64,000 nt of DNA from GCA-002708315 sp963676635 (GCA_963676635.1 OY781105.1:1302001-1366000); one strand, 5' to 3'; positions 18,219-27,294 are shown, numbered from the stretch's first letter. Program-made: numbers and translations. The notes: generated by a model from the letters alone, not told the origin.

Positions 18219-19145
18219 ATGAAAACAATAAAAGTATTAAGCACAAATATATCTGTAAAGAAAGGTACTATAAAAAAACCTGTTGATAAGATTGTATTAA
18301 GTGATATTGGAATTGAAAATGATGCGCATTCAGGCAAATGGCACCGCCAGGTAAGTATGCTTGGTAATGAAAGTTTCAGTCGTTTTTCTGAAATGGCAGG
18401 CAGAAAAATTGAATTTGGTGAGTTCGCTGAAAATATCACTACCGAAGGCATGGAGCTTTTTCACACCTCCCCTCTCGACAAGTTTCTGAACAATGATATA
18501 GAGCTGGAAGTAACACAGATTGGTAAAAAATGTCATGGAGATTCATGTGCTATTTACAGGGAAGTGGGTAACTGTGTGATGCCAAAGGAAGGTATCTTTG
18601 TTCGTGTTATACGTGGCGGTGAATTAAAGGCAGGTGATACTCTTGAATATCATCCTAAAATCTTTAAAGTGCTTGTAATAACTCTTAGTGATCGCGCCAG
18701 TAATGGTGAATATGAAGATCGTAGCGGCCCTAAGGTTAAAGAGGCTTTCGAAACATTTGCTGAACTTAAAAGGTGGAATTACCAAGTGGAGAATGTAATA
18801 ATACCTGACGATGAGCAGCAGCTTAAAAGCTATCTCGATAAAGCGTCAGATTATGACTTTATCTTCACCACAGGCGGCACAGGCATTGGCGAACGCGATA
18901 TAACTGTGGACGTTGTAAAAACATATCTGCATAAGGAAATACCTGGAATAATGGATATGATAAGAATGAAGTATGGCATGGAAAAACCCAATGCTTTAAT
19001 AAGCAGAAGCATCGCAGGCATTAATGGAAAGACGATGATATTCGCACTGCCGGGAAGCGTAAGAGCTGTAAACGAATATATGGCTGAAATCACGAAAGTA
19101 CTGCAACATCTGGTGCTAATGCTTTATGGCATTGATGCGCATTAA
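18219..19145 (+). CDS. MOSC domain - MogA/MoaB fusion protein
   Basis: A 308-residue two-domain protein. Residues 1-145 form a MOSC domain ('GIENDAHSGKWHRQVSMLGNE', GEFAENITTEGMEL, GKKCHGDSCAIY, GIFVRVIRGGELKAGD), related to sulfur-carrying molybdenum cofactor sulfurases. Residues about 150-308 form a MogA/MoaB molybdopterin adenylyltransferase domain, with LVITLSDRASNGEYEDRSGP, FTTGGTGIGERD and FALPGSVRAVNEYM. It would adenylylate molybdopterin for MoeA and possibly bind or modify the finished cofactor. The frame extends to ATG 18177, but ATG 18219, 2 bases after the moaC stop, gives the proper MOSC start. Confidence 0.9.
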   Translation: MKTIKVLSTNISVKKGTIKKPVDKIVLSDIGIENDAHSGKWHRQVSMLGNESFSRFSEMAGRKIEFGEFAENITTEGMELFHTSPLDKFLNNDIELEVTQIGKKCHGDSCAIYREVGNCVMPKEGIFVRVIRGGELKAGDTLEYHPKIFKVLVITLSDRASNGEYEDRSGPKVKEAFETFAELKRWNYQVENVIIPDDEQQLKSYLDKASDYDFIFTTGGTGIGERDITVDVVKTYLHKEIPGIMDMIRMKYGMEKPNALISRSIAGINGKTMIFALPGSVRAVNEYMAEITKVLQHLVLMLYGIDAH

Positions 19146-19172
19146 CAATCAGGTAAGCAAATTATTGTGAAG

Positions 19173-19934
19173 TTATTCAGATAACAGCTTTTTAATCTCT
19201 TCAGCAATTTTATCGACACTACCTTCTGAATTGCCTGTTGAGATATACCTTATTACTCCTTCCTTATCAATAACAAAGTTTTTAGGGATACTGTGTTTGG
19301 CATATTCGTTCCATATTTTCTTTTCCGGATCAATGCCAACATTAAAAGAAATACCCTTTGTTTTAAACTGCTGCATTTTAGCAACCACTTTTTCTTTGTT
19401 TTCACCTCTGGAAACAGGAATAAAAACAAAGTCTGACTTACCAAAAGGCTCAATAATTTTATCAGGCATTTCATAGAATTCCATCAAGCAAGGCCCACAC
19501 CATGTAGCCCAAAAATTCAGCAAAACAACCTTACCTTTTAATTCAGACAACGTTATTTTGGTACCATCGATCATTTCAACAGTAAAATCTGCTGCACGGT
19601 CTCCAACTTGCAATATCAAACCATCGTCTTTATTCTCAGTAACCGCATGCGTTGTTACTTCAGGCTTTTTCTCCTTCTTTGAGAACAATTCAACAATAAT
19701 AACAAATTCTTTTTCACCTATCTTGTTACCATGCTCCTTAACCAATTCTTCAAATACATCCTGAGAAACGCCCTTGTTCATCGACTTAACAAGGCCTTCT
19801 TGCATTAACGATTCCAGTTTCTGTTGATTAATTATTTCATTGTTGGCAACAATAACATATTCAGGCTTCTTAACTTCCTGGGCAACTATTGCAATTCCAT
19901 ATACTAGAAATAATACAACTAATATATACTTCAT
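19173..19934 (-). CDS. TlpA-like thioredoxin-fold lipid-bilayer-exported reductase
   Basis: Thioredoxin-fold protein with a signal peptide (MKYILVVLFLVYGIAIVAQ). A helical region of about 90 residues is followed by an AhpC/TlpA-type domain with LKGKVVLLNFWATWCGPCLMEF (CxxC active site) and the cis-Pro loop SIPKNFVIDKEG. It should act as a periplasmic disulfide reductase or cytochrome maturation helper. The frame opens at ATG 19976, but ATG 19934 gives a cleaner signal peptide, so I prefer it; the upstream start would add 14 residues. It converges with the molybdenum cofactor operon and has no obvious functional partner. Confidence 0.85.
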   Translation of the reverse strand: MKYILVVLFLVYGIAIVAQEVKKPEYVIVANNEIINQQKLESLMQEGLVKSMNKGVSQDVFEELVKEHGNKIGEKEFVIIVELFSKKEKKPEVTTHAVTENKDDGLILQVGDRAADFTVEMIDGTKITLSELKGKVVLLNFWATWCGPCLMEFYEMPDKIIEPFGKSDFVFIPVSRGENKEKVVAKMQQFKTKGISFNVGIDPEKKIWNEYAKHSIPKNFVIDKEGVIRYISTGNSEGSVDKIAEEIKKLLSE

Positions 19935-20113
19935 GTTTTGTATTTTATAGCGGGTCATTAATTTTTGTTTATTCATATATTTTAAATGATTAAGTGAAAG
20001 CAGAAAAGTACAAACTCTATACTTGGTCTTACTTAATAATACATTTCTGATTTTCTTAATACATACAATTACCTTACCAATTTTATAAATTCACAATAAT
20101 TACTTGTATTTTA

Positions 20114-20121
20114 TATTTTTG
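20114..20121 (+). promoter_or_regulatory. Probable -7 element for the DUF4861 gene
   Basis: TATTTTTG fits TAnnTTTG and lies 23 bases before the ATG at 20145. No convincing -33 motif. Confidence 0.45.
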
Positions 20122-20144
20122 AGACCTCAAAATAATAAAATATA

Positions 20145-21149
20145 ATGTTTACAATTAAGACATACACCTTCTTCCTATTATCTATTATAGCGATTTCCTT
20201 TTCGTCCTGTTCTTTCCAAAAACCTAACAACAAAAACAATAATAGTAGTTCAAATAAGAAAACACAGGCATACCTCGGTGTAAAACAGGGAGGCGAGTGG
20301 AAGCTGGTTTCTCATGCTAATGGTAACGACTTCCGGGAATATCAGGGAGGTGAATTCAAACCTGTGTCGCAGTTTAGAGTCCCTGATGAACATACTATCA
20401 ACTCATTGTATCTGCAATTTGAAGGCCCCGGCTGGGAGTCTGATAAAATTGCCTATCGCATTTATCTCGACAGCCGCAATGCTATTGATATCTTTGGCAA
20501 GAAAACAGATACAACAGTGCTTCACAACGTTGGCTCTGATGGCTTTGGATCATATCATGACATTAGTGAATGGGGTGTTGATGTGCTTAAAGTTGGATCG
20601 TCAATGGGTATGGGCTCTGTGGGGTTCTGGACTGGCAACAAGGCTGTTCATGTTGAAAAGACTGACAGTATCTTATGTAAATTGGAAAATAACAGCGACA
20701 ATTCGTCTGTTACTATCGACTACTTTGGATGGGATGTTAACAACATGAAAGTAAATCTGCAGTCGGTGATGCAAATAGAAGCAGGTAGCTATCTGACAAA
20801 ATACACACAAAACCTAAGCACATCATTGCCTAATCTGGTAACAGGAATTGTAAAACAAGATAACACAGCGGTTAAAGTCTTCACTGATATAAAAGAAGGC
20901 TGGACATGCCTCGCAACCTTTGGCACGCAAACCTTGCAAAACGACAAACTTGGAATGTGTGTGTTTGTGAAAACCGATCAACTAACAAAGATTACTTCAG
21001 ATGAAAACAGCGAGTTATTGGTAATGAAGCCCATCAACAATACACTTACTTACTACTTTGGTGCTGCATGGGAACAAGACTCATCGAAAGTAACTTCCAT
21101 TGAAGAGTTTAAGAAACTATTACTGACCCAGGCTAAGTATATTCATTAA
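20145..21149 (+). CDS. DUF4861 family lipoprotein
   Basis: A 334-residue protein with a lipoprotein signal (lipobox ISFSSC, Cys22) followed by an Asn/Ser-rich linker and then a DUF4861 domain. The diagnostic stretches are 'LYLQFEGPGWESDKIAYRIYLDSRNAIDIFGKK' and FGSYHDISEWGVDVLKVG, with NALTYYFGAAWEQD-like end pieces. DUF4861 proteins often occur in pectin or rhamnogalacturonan utilisation loci and have a carbohydrate-enzyme-like beta fold, but no activity is firmly assigned. Here it has no carbohydrate neighbours. Its stop overlaps the convergent zincin-like gene by 4 bases. Confidence 0.85.
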   Translation: MFTIKTYTFFLLSIIAISFSSCSFQKPNNKNNNSSSNKKTQAYLGVKQGGEWKLVSHANGNDFREYQGGEFKPVSQFRVPDEHTINSLYLQFEGPGWESDKIAYRIYLDSRNAIDIFGKKTDTTVLHNVGSDGFGSYHDISEWGVDVLKVGSSMGMGSVGFWTGNKAVHVEKTDSILCKLENNSDNSSVTIDYFGWDVNNMKVNLQSVMQIEAGSYLTKYTQNLSTSLPNLVTGIVKQDNTAVKVFTDIKEGWTCLATFGTQTLQNDKLGMCVFVKTDQLTKITSDENSELLVMKPINNTLTYYFGAAWEQDSSKVTSIEEFKKLLLTQAKYIH

Positions 21150-22456
21150 TCCCTTAATATAAAGTTATTACCATCCTTTTCAATCTTCCATCCATCGTTT
21201 AAAATAAGCTTCCATCCATTTCCTGAGATAGTATCAGTAAATTTAAGAGGTTCGGTAACAACTACTTTATTCCAGTTTTTACTTACCAATGCGCCTTTTT
21301 CAACCGACAACACACCCCAGTTATCAGTAACACGGAGAGTTGGATACACAGTACCTATATCTCTATATGGAATTAATGTCCCCGGATTGTAACTGATATT
21401 CATGTTTTGCAAAGGAATTACCAAAACAGGGTTATCTCTGAACCTGCTATCAAGCAATGCCAGCAATGCTTTTTTCTTCTCTTCCCTTTTTGTCTCTGTC
21501 TGCTCAATGTATGCGTAATTATAATTATTCCTGATAGAATCAACAATGCCTTCCAGATTATCGGGTACAGTAAAAGAATATGAATCAGCAATAAAATCTG
21601 TAAGATTAGTTTCTGATGATACTCGCAAATTCCATTTATTATCCTTCTTCTTTAGAAAATATCCATAAACAGGAATAGTCCTGTAGGCAAACGAACTTAC
21701 AAAAGTAGGCTGCTCCATTAGTGCGTCAATATTCCGGATATAATGTTGTCTGAGCAACGAATCGCTTCTCCCGCTAAGTATTGAACCTGTATATTCAGCA
21801 AGGCCTTCATTTAATTCCAGCATGTTTTCTTTAACTTTAGCATCCGGGTACAACTCATAACGGAAGCTTCTAAACAACAGAGCATCACGAAGATGTGCAC
21901 CCTGCTGACTACTATCCTCTGATTCAAGGGCTTTTTTTAATGCATTCAACTCCAATATAAGATATATCCTGCCATTCCTGCTGTCCAGATGATCACATGT
22001 TTCCATCTTTAAGTTAGCAAAGCCAACTTCGGGCTGAATTCTATGAAACAGCTCATGTGTAAGCAGGTTAATCTGTTCGTACTTATCCTGTGGTAACGGT
22101 AATGCTACAATCGTCCATCGCTTGCCATTCCACTCAAAAGCAGTATTCGCTATATTAAGCTCATCAGGTAAAACGCCGGTAAACAGATCATCATTTTTCT
22201 CAAGAAATCCGGCATTATCCCCTTCATTGGCAATTATTGCCCTCGTTTCCCTGTCTGCCAGCATTAAAGGACCATACAATTGATGATTCCATAATTCACC
22301 ATTTTCTTCTTCAAGACCGATTCTCAAATCATTAAAAACATTGGCATACTTCTCTTTGTCGCTTTCGCTGAAGTATTGTGACCGTTTAGCATCGGTTTGA
22401 CATCCTGATAAAGTAAATAATACACCAAGTATTATCACATTAATAACGCTTTTCAT
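21146..22456 (-). CDS. Zincin-like lipoprotein, putative metallopeptidase
   Basis: A 436-residue lipoprotein (LSGC lipobox, Cys19). It carries a zinc-peptidase signature His134-Glu135-x-x-His138 in LLTHELFHRIQP. A likely third ligand follows in NEGLAEYTG (Glu217 or Glu221), the pattern of gluzincins. The C-terminal 130 residues are beta-rich ('RVTDNWGVLSVEKGAL') with no recognised domain. It is encoded 9 bases after a TrmB-family regulator on the same strand, so the two form a two-gene operon. I do not recognise a named family; the peptidase role is inferred from the motif and from the surface location. Confidence 0.7.
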   Translation of the reverse strand: MKSVINVIILGVLFTLSGCQTDAKRSQYFSESDKEKYANVFNDLRIGLEEENGELWNHQLYGPLMLADRETRAIIANEGDNAGFLEKNDDLFTGVLPDELNIANTAFEWNGKRWTIVALPLPQDKYEQINLLTHELFHRIQPEVGFANLKMETCDHLDSRNGRIYLILELNALKKALESEDSSQQGAHLRDALLFRSFRYELYPDAKVKENMLELNEGLAEYTGSILSGRSDSLLRQHYIRNIDALMEQPTFVSSFAYRTIPVYGYFLKKKDNKWNLRVSSETNLTDFIADSYSFTVPDNLEGIVDSIRNNYNYAYIEQTETKREEKKKALLALLDSRFRDNPVLVIPLQNMNISYNPGTLIPYRDIGTVYPTLRVTDNWGVLSVEKGALVSKNWNKVVVTEPLKFTDTISGNGWKLILNDGWKIEKDGNNFILRD

Positions 22457-22465
22457 AATCTATAT

Positions 22466-23302
22466 TCATTTAATATTAAACAACTTATTAAATCCGGGGA
22501 TATCACTATTATAAAAGAATCGCTGTGAGTCCAGAATTGATTTCACCTTGTTTTCAAAATCCGGACTATCGTATTCCGATTGTATTTTAACCATAGTATG
22601 CTCCCTGAGAAATCCGGCATGTAACATACACGACATATAAACATTATTGCTCCAGGTTGCCTGAATTACATTAGATAAAGAATTGTCAAGAAGCGCTATT
22701 AAGTGCTCCTCTCCATCAATAATAATATTCAGCTGCTGGCTGTTCCAATGTTTAATATTCTTCTCACCAACGTTAGTACAAGCTGTTTCAACATTTTTAA
22801 TATTGATGGGCTTATATGTTTCAATAAAAATATTTATTCCATGTTGAGCTGCATCTTCTATGTCATTAATCAAAACCTCCAGCACATCAGGAAAAGCATC
22901 AATAACAGCAATCTTTTTGCATCGTTTCAACATACTCCTGAATCTTTCAAACACAAGGGGTACTGAATTAATCTGATAAGTATTTTGATCGCTGGTATTA
23001 TTGAACAAACCTGCCAGGTTGGTTTCAGCCTGTGAAGCTTTCTTGAAAATATCATTTTTGAAAGAAGAAATAAACTCACTAATTGCAACAGCCTTGCATA
23101 GCTTTTTGTTATTGTCTTCAATTATAACTGCGCCTTTTTTCGACAAAGATTCGATTGCTTTGTAAACATTAGCCGTTGGTTTATTAATATCCTTACCAAT
23201 CTTATATGCCGTTGCCGGGAGATGAGAGAGCAAGTATACATACACCTCAGCCTCAAGATTATTAAGACCAATTTCAATAAGAGAATCGATTTGTTTTTTC
23301 AT
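22466..23302 (-). CDS. TrmB-family transcriptional regulator
   Basis: A 278-residue regulator with an N-terminal TrmB winged helix: 'LIEIGLNNLEAEVYVYLLSHLPATAYKIGKDINKPTANVYKAIESLSKKGAV'. A short coiled segment and a C-terminal phospholipase-D-like/TrmB effector domain follow (about 100-270). TrmB proteins are best known as sugar-responsive regulators in archaea and are sporadic in Bacteroidota. It precedes the zincin-like lipoprotein by 9 bases and probably controls that gene and itself. A minus-strand TATCTTTG element at 23322-23329 lies 19 bases upstream. Confidence 0.85.
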   Translation of the reverse strand: MKKQIDSLIEIGLNNLEAEVYVYLLSHLPATAYKIGKDINKPTANVYKAIESLSKKGAVIIEDNNKKLCKAVAISEFISSFKNDIFKKASQAETNLAGLFNNTSDQNTYQINSVPLVFERFRSMLKRCKKIAVIDAFPDVLEVLINDIEDAAQHGINIFIETYKPINIKNVETACTNVGEKNIKHWNSQQLNIIIDGEEHLIALLDNSLSNVIQATWSNNVYMSCMLHAGFLREHTMVKIQSEYDSPDFENKVKSILDSQRFFYNSDIPGFNKLFNIK

Positions 23303-23321
23303 AGTAGAAATATTATTTCAG

Positions 23322-23329
23322 CAAAGATA
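23322..23329 (-). promoter_or_regulatory. Probable -7 element for the TrmB-zincin operon
   Basis: The minus strand reads TATCTTTG (TAnnTTTG), 19 bases before the TrmB start. No clear -33 TTG. Confidence 0.5.
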
Positions 23330-23382
23330 TAATATTTTACTACTACTATTATAAATCAGAAAATATTTTATGAATCACTCAC

Positions 23383-24897
23383 TCAAAACTCACCATGTTT
23401 CTTATACTCTTTCATCTTCTTTGTTGGAGCGATAACAGGGTAACCAGCCCAAAGATTATCATCAAACTGATCAACATAAATAACCTTCATACGTTCCTTT
23501 TGCTCAAAATCATCAAACTCATTTGGTTCAAAATCACGTTTATTAGTTACAAGGTATTCGTATGACATTTCCGAGCTAACATACATATCAATACCTATTT
23601 TAATTTCATTCACCTTTTTATCAAAGAGCCAGCGTTTTCTTTTTTTCAGAAGAGAAACACTCCTGTCGAAGCTAACCTCTGAAGCAGACTTAGTAGTAAA
23701 ATATTTCAGAGCATAAACAGAATCTACTTTTTCAAAATAAATAGATCCGGCAAACTGACTTTCGGTATACCCAATACCAAACATATGAAAGTCTCTACCG
23801 TTTTTACCAGCTGCATACTGGTAATCGGCGCGAATCAATGCATATGTGTTTCTCGACACGAACATTTTCCCGGTAAACATTCCACTTCCCGAAGGTTCAA
23901 AATCAATAATATACACTTCCTCACCATTCACACTCGTCCCTCCTGCTATTGTATATTTATACTTTCCTGTTTTATGTAAAAACTCCCATTGATCTTTGTT
24001 ATCAAGATTAGCATACTTCATTCTGTAATATAAACTTCCGCTATAATACTTTGATAATCTGGTATTCTCCGGCACTGAATCCTTCTTTTTTACGTTAGTT
24101 GTATCCCCCTCATCCATATCAATTTTCTGACTCAGTATACCTGTTTTAACCTTCCAGTATTCGTCGTCTTTTGTCTCCTTAATTACTTTCTCAAACACTT
24201 CCTCAATTCTTTCAAGTTCAGCAATATCCTTTTCCTTAAGAGAAATCATACGTATGGGGTCAATTTTAATTTTTGCTGAATCACCTTCCTCGCCATTAGA
24301 ATACACCCACCCTAAAAAATCGGTGTAAGAAACAGATTCCTTTGGGACACTCTTTTGAATAATACCGATAAAATTCTCATCCAATCCTTCGATAGAACTT
24401 TTCTTACAATTAAGATCAACTTTATTAAGATCTGAATTATATCTCTCTCTAACAAACACCTGGTTTGCATACTCCCGCACAGGGTAATTACGCTCCTTAT
24501 TCTCAATAATCTTCTTTACAATGTCCTTTGCTTTTGGTGGGGTGCCATAGACAACTGTTTCGCTAAGATTGTAAATTTCCTCACTCAGTTCAACGTCAGA
24601 ATTAACATAGTCAGATATACATATTTGCTGAGGTTTATAACCAATATATTGGAATCTGATAGTATCCGTTTCCGGGAAACCGGTGATATCAATTTCAAAA
24701 TACCCCTTTTCATTACTCACAACACCATTAGTACTTCCTACAATAAGAATAGTAGCATAAGTCAATGGTTCCGATGTTTTCGCATCAATCAGATTTCCTG
24801 AAATAACCTTCCGTTCTTTAATTGTATCAGATTCTGACTGCGCCCATGCAGCAACACACAAAAAAGAGAGAAAAAAAGTAATTAATATTCTATTCAT
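23383..24897 (-). CDS. Carboxypeptidase-regulatory-like domain outer-membrane-associated protein
   Basis: A 504-residue protein with a signal peptide (MNRILITFFLSFLCVAAWAQ). Next comes a CarboxypepD_reg-like beta domain at about 30-115: 'ISGNLIDAKTSEPLTYATILIVGSTNGVVSNEKGYFEI' and FQYIGYKPQ. The remainder, starting KAKDIVKKIIENKERNYP, matches a common Bacteroidota pattern of uncharacterised envelope proteins related to DUF5686, but lacks a clear TonB barrel. ATG 24897 is preferred over the upstream in-frame ATG 24921 because it starts the signal peptide. A minus-strand TATCTTTA lies near 24942-24949. Function unknown; location is probably the periplasm or outer membrane. Confidence 0.75.
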   Translation of the reverse strand: MNRILITFFLSFLCVAAWAQSESDTIKERKVISGNLIDAKTSEPLTYATILIVGSTNGVVSNEKGYFEIDITGFPETDTIRFQYIGYKPQQICISDYVNSDVELSEEIYNLSETVVYGTPPKAKDIVKKIIENKERNYPVREYANQVFVRERYNSDLNKVDLNCKKSSIEGLDENFIGIIQKSVPKESVSYTDFLGWVYSNGEEGDSAKIKIDPIRMISLKEKDIAELERIEEVFEKVIKETKDDEYWKVKTGILSQKIDMDEGDTTNVKKKDSVPENTRLSKYYSGSLYYRMKYANLDNKDQWEFLHKTGKYKYTIAGGTSVNGEEVYIIDFEPSGSGMFTGKMFVSRNTYALIRADYQYAAGKNGRDFHMFGIGYTESQFAGSIYFEKVDSVYALKYFTTKSASEVSFDRSVSLLKKRKRWLFDKKVNEIKIGIDMYVSSEMSYEYLVTNKRDFEPNEFDDFEQKERMKVIYVDQFDDNLWAGYPVIAPTKKMKEYKKHGEF

Positions 24898-25188
24898 ATT
24901 TTCATTTGATTTTACGTCCAATGTAAAGCGTAATTATTTGTAAAGATAAACCACAATTTTAACACAGAACTTATGTTTAACAAAACTTATGATCTTTTGG
25001 CCTATGACGGCTGTTTGGCTGTTTTGTTACACACATACAGAAGAAAAGTTAACCCTTTTTTCCAGATAAAGCAGATTATTAATTTTGAGATGCTCAGACA
25101 TATCATTTTAACAAAGGTTAGTTGGACATGTAATTCAGGTCAATTCAAGAGGTGCTTTTACTCAATACCTCAGCTGGGGTGGATTGTT

Positions 25189-25276
25189 TCATACGTATCA
25201 AACTGGATTTTCATACGTATCAAACTGAATTTTCATACGTATGAAACCCAACTTTCACACGTATGAAACGAGAACT
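25189..25276. repeat. Repeat family A, four 22-nt units
   Basis: Units start at 25189, 25211, 25233 and 25255. The core is TCATACGTATCA (units 1-2), TCATACGTATGA (unit 3) and TCACACGTATGA (unit 4). The linker of unit 1 is AACTGGATTT. Unit 3 with flanks is a perfect 16-nt palindrome, TTTCATACGTATGAAA. Confidence 0.9.
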
Positions 25277-25305
25277 TTGTAAGCATGAATTAAGTAACCT
25301 ATGCT

Positions 25306-25437
25306 TATCAATTGGGCATTTAATAACTATCAGTTGGGCATCTAATAGCTATCAGTTGGGAATCTAATAGCTATCAGTTGGGCATCTAATAGCTATCAGT
25401 TGGGCGTTTAATAGCTATCAGTTAAACAAATTATAAC
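25306..25437. repeat. Repeat family B, five to six 22-nt units
   Basis: Units start at 25306, 25328, 25350, 25372 and 25394, with a degenerate sixth at 25416. The common part is TATCAGTTGGGC followed by ATCTAATAGC. In the register of family A the core reads TAATAGCTATCA, centred on the palindrome ATAGCTAT. Confidence 0.9.
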
Positions 25438-25553
25438 TATTACATTCATAAAGCATGCTTATAAAATCAATACTACAAGAGCAGGCAACAGGCACCAGTA
25501 CCTTAATAAAAAATAATTTCTTGCAATAGCACTAATCCTTCGCACACATTTCA

Positions 25554-25561
25554 TACTTTTG
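25554..25561 (+). promoter_or_regulatory. Probable -7 element for the formimidoyltransferase-cyclodeaminase gene
   Basis: TACTTTTG fits TAnnTTTG and lies 30 bases before the ATG at 25592. The only nearby TTG (25521) is too far for a normal -33. Confidence 0.5.
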
Positions 25562-25591
25562 CTGCTTTAAAAAAAGACTAATTGATTTGTT

Positions 25592-27289
25592 ATGAGACAA
25601 CTTATTGAATGTGTTCCCAATTTTAGTGAGGGTCGTGATATGGCTGTAATCAAGCAGATTACAGACGAAATAGAAAAGATAGAAGGCGTAAAGCTTCTGG
25701 ATGTGGATCCGGGAGCAGCCACAAACCGTACGGTAGTAACATTTGTAGGCACTCCCGACGAAGTTATAGAAGCAGCATTTGTAGCTGTAAAAAAAGCTGC
25801 TGAGGTGATAGACATGCGTCATCATAAAGGAGAGCACCCACGTTTTGGTGCTACCGACGTATGCCCCCTTGTACCAGTTTCAAACATCACAATGGAAGAA
25901 ACAGTAGAGTACGCCCACAAGCTTGCAGAAAGAATAGGCAAAGAGCTTGGCATTCCAATATATTGCTATGAGAATGCAGCAACACAACCTGTAAGACGCA
26001 ACCTCGCAAACTGTCGCTCGGGCGAATACGAGGGCCTCAAAGAAAAGCTTGCTAATCCGGAATGGAAGCCCGATTTTGGTCCTGCCGAATTCAACGAAAG
26101 AGTAGCAGGAAGCGGCGTTACCGCAGTTGGAGCGCGCGATTTTCTCGTTGCATTTAACGTCAATCTCAACACCACATCAACACGTCGTGCCAACGCAATA
26201 GCATTTGACGTACGCGAACGTGGACGTACCAAACGTGAAGGCAACCCAATTACAGGTAAAATTGTAAAAGACGAAAACGGTAAACCAGTTATGATTCCGG
26301 GCTCGTTAAAAGAAGTAAAAGCAATAGGATGGTTTATTGAAGAATATGGCGTTGCCCAGATATCCATGAACCTGACAAATATAAGTGTAACACCTGTTCA
26401 TATCGCTTATGATGAAGTATGGAAAAAAGCCAATGAAAGAGGTGTACGAGTAACCGGCAGTGAGCTGGTGGGCCTTATCCCACTGGAAGCCATGCTGGAA
26501 GCCGGAAGATATTTCCTCCGCAAACAGAAACGTTCTGTTGGCGTAGATAACAACGAATTGCTGAAAATTGCCATCAAATCAATGGGGCTCGATGACCTTA
26601 AACCCTTTAATCCCAAGCACAGGATCATTGAGTACCTACTTGATGAAGATGGCAAAAAATTGGTTGACATGACTTTAACAGGTTTCGCCAATGAAACAGC
26701 ATCTGAGTCACCAGCTCCTGGCGGAGGTTCTATCTCCGCCTATGCAGGTGCTCTTGGAGCCTCACTTGGAACAATGGTAGCCAACCTTAGTTCACATAAA
26801 CGTGGCTGGGACGACCGTTGGGAAGAATTCTCCGATTGGGCACAGAAAGGACAAAAATACAAAGATGACCTTCTGAGACTTGTGGATGAAGACACCAACG
26901 CTTTCAATAAGATAATGAATGCCTTTGGTCTTCCTAAGAAAACAGAACAAGAAAAGATTGAACGCAAAGAAGCAATAGAGAATGCATCAAAATATGCTAT
27001 GGAAATACCTTTCAAAGTAATGGAAACATGCTTTAACTCAATGGAAGTTATGAAAGCCATGGCTGAAACGGGTAATCCAAACTCAGTATCTGATGCAGGT
27101 GTTGGTGCATTGTGTGCACTCGCTGGTGTTGAAGGCGCATTTTTAAATGTAAAAATCAATGCCTCAGGCATAGAAGACAAAACCTTCACACAAGATCTGG
27201 TTGCTAAAGGAACTGAAATAGCAAAACTTGCTAAACAAACACGCGATGATATTATCGAAATAGTGGATAACAAAATCAGCGAATTATAA
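25592..27289 (+). CDS. ftcD: Bifunctional glutamate formimidoyltransferase / cyclodeaminase
   Basis: A 565-residue fused enzyme. The N-terminal formiminotransferase halves (about 1-180 and 180-300) show 'MRQLIECVPNFSEGRD', DPGAATNRTVVTFVG, RHHKGEHPRFGATDVCPLVP and GVTAVGARDFLVAFNVNL. The C-terminal helical cyclodeaminase (about 350-565) shows SESPAPGGGSISAYAGALGA. It transfers the formimino group from formiminoglutamate to tetrahydrofolate and then releases ammonia to give methenyl-THF, linking histidine breakdown to folate. The other hut genes (hutH, hutU, hutI) are not in the window. The marC-family gene follows after 5 bases and may be co-transcribed. The repeat island lies upstream. Confidence 0.95.
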   Translation: MRQLIECVPNFSEGRDMAVIKQITDEIEKIEGVKLLDVDPGAATNRTVVTFVGTPDEVIEAAFVAVKKAAEVIDMRHHKGEHPRFGATDVCPLVPVSNITMEETVEYAHKLAERIGKELGIPIYCYENAATQPVRRNLANCRSGEYEGLKEKLANPEWKPDFGPAEFNERVAGSGVTAVGARDFLVAFNVNLNTTSTRRANAIAFDVRERGRTKREGNPITGKIVKDENGKPVMIPGSLKEVKAIGWFIEEYGVAQISMNLTNISVTPVHIAYDEVWKKANERGVRVTGSELVGLIPLEAMLEAGRYFLRKQKRSVGVDNNELLKIAIKSMGLDDLKPFNPKHRIIEYLLDEDGKKLVDMTLTGFANETASESPAPGGGSISAYAGALGASLGTMVANLSSHKRGWDDRWEEFSDWAQKGQKYKDDLLRLVDEDTNAFNKIMNAFGLPKKTEQEKIERKEAIENASKYAMEIPFKVMETCFNSMEVMKAMAETGNPNSVSDAGVGALCALAGVEGAFLNVKINASGIEDKTFTQDLVAKGTEIAKLAKQTRDDIIEIVDNKISEL

Positions 27290-27294
27290 TAACA

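Larger units (their letters stand above)
25167..25452. repeat. 22-nt-register repeat island, locus 1
   Basis: Cut at 22-nt steps from 25189, the stretch aligns without an insertion or deletion for about 12 units. Four units belong to family A and five to six to family B. Transitional units lie between the families (25277, 25299) and at the edges. Units have a 12-nt dyad-symmetric core followed by a 10-nt linker. The island lies in the 694-base gap between divergent genes (minus gene starting at 24897, plus gene at 25592), about 100 bases upstream of the latter's -7 element. Nothing else recognisable is in that gap apart from AAGCATGCTT at 25451-25460. Confidence 0.85.

Noticed and set aside
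24973..25266. 97-codon open frame reaching into repeat island 1
   Set aside because: It runs through the 22-nt repeats, which shift frame at each unit, and has no protein-like composition or relatives I recognise.
25167..25452. CRISPR array at the repeat island
   Set aside because: Units are contiguous at 22 nt with no repeat/unique-spacer alternation, and there are no cas genes.
26740..27273. 177-codon frame on the minus strand inside ftcD
   Set aside because: Mirror of a strongly recognised gene; its Ser/Ala-rich product is the usual antisense shadow.
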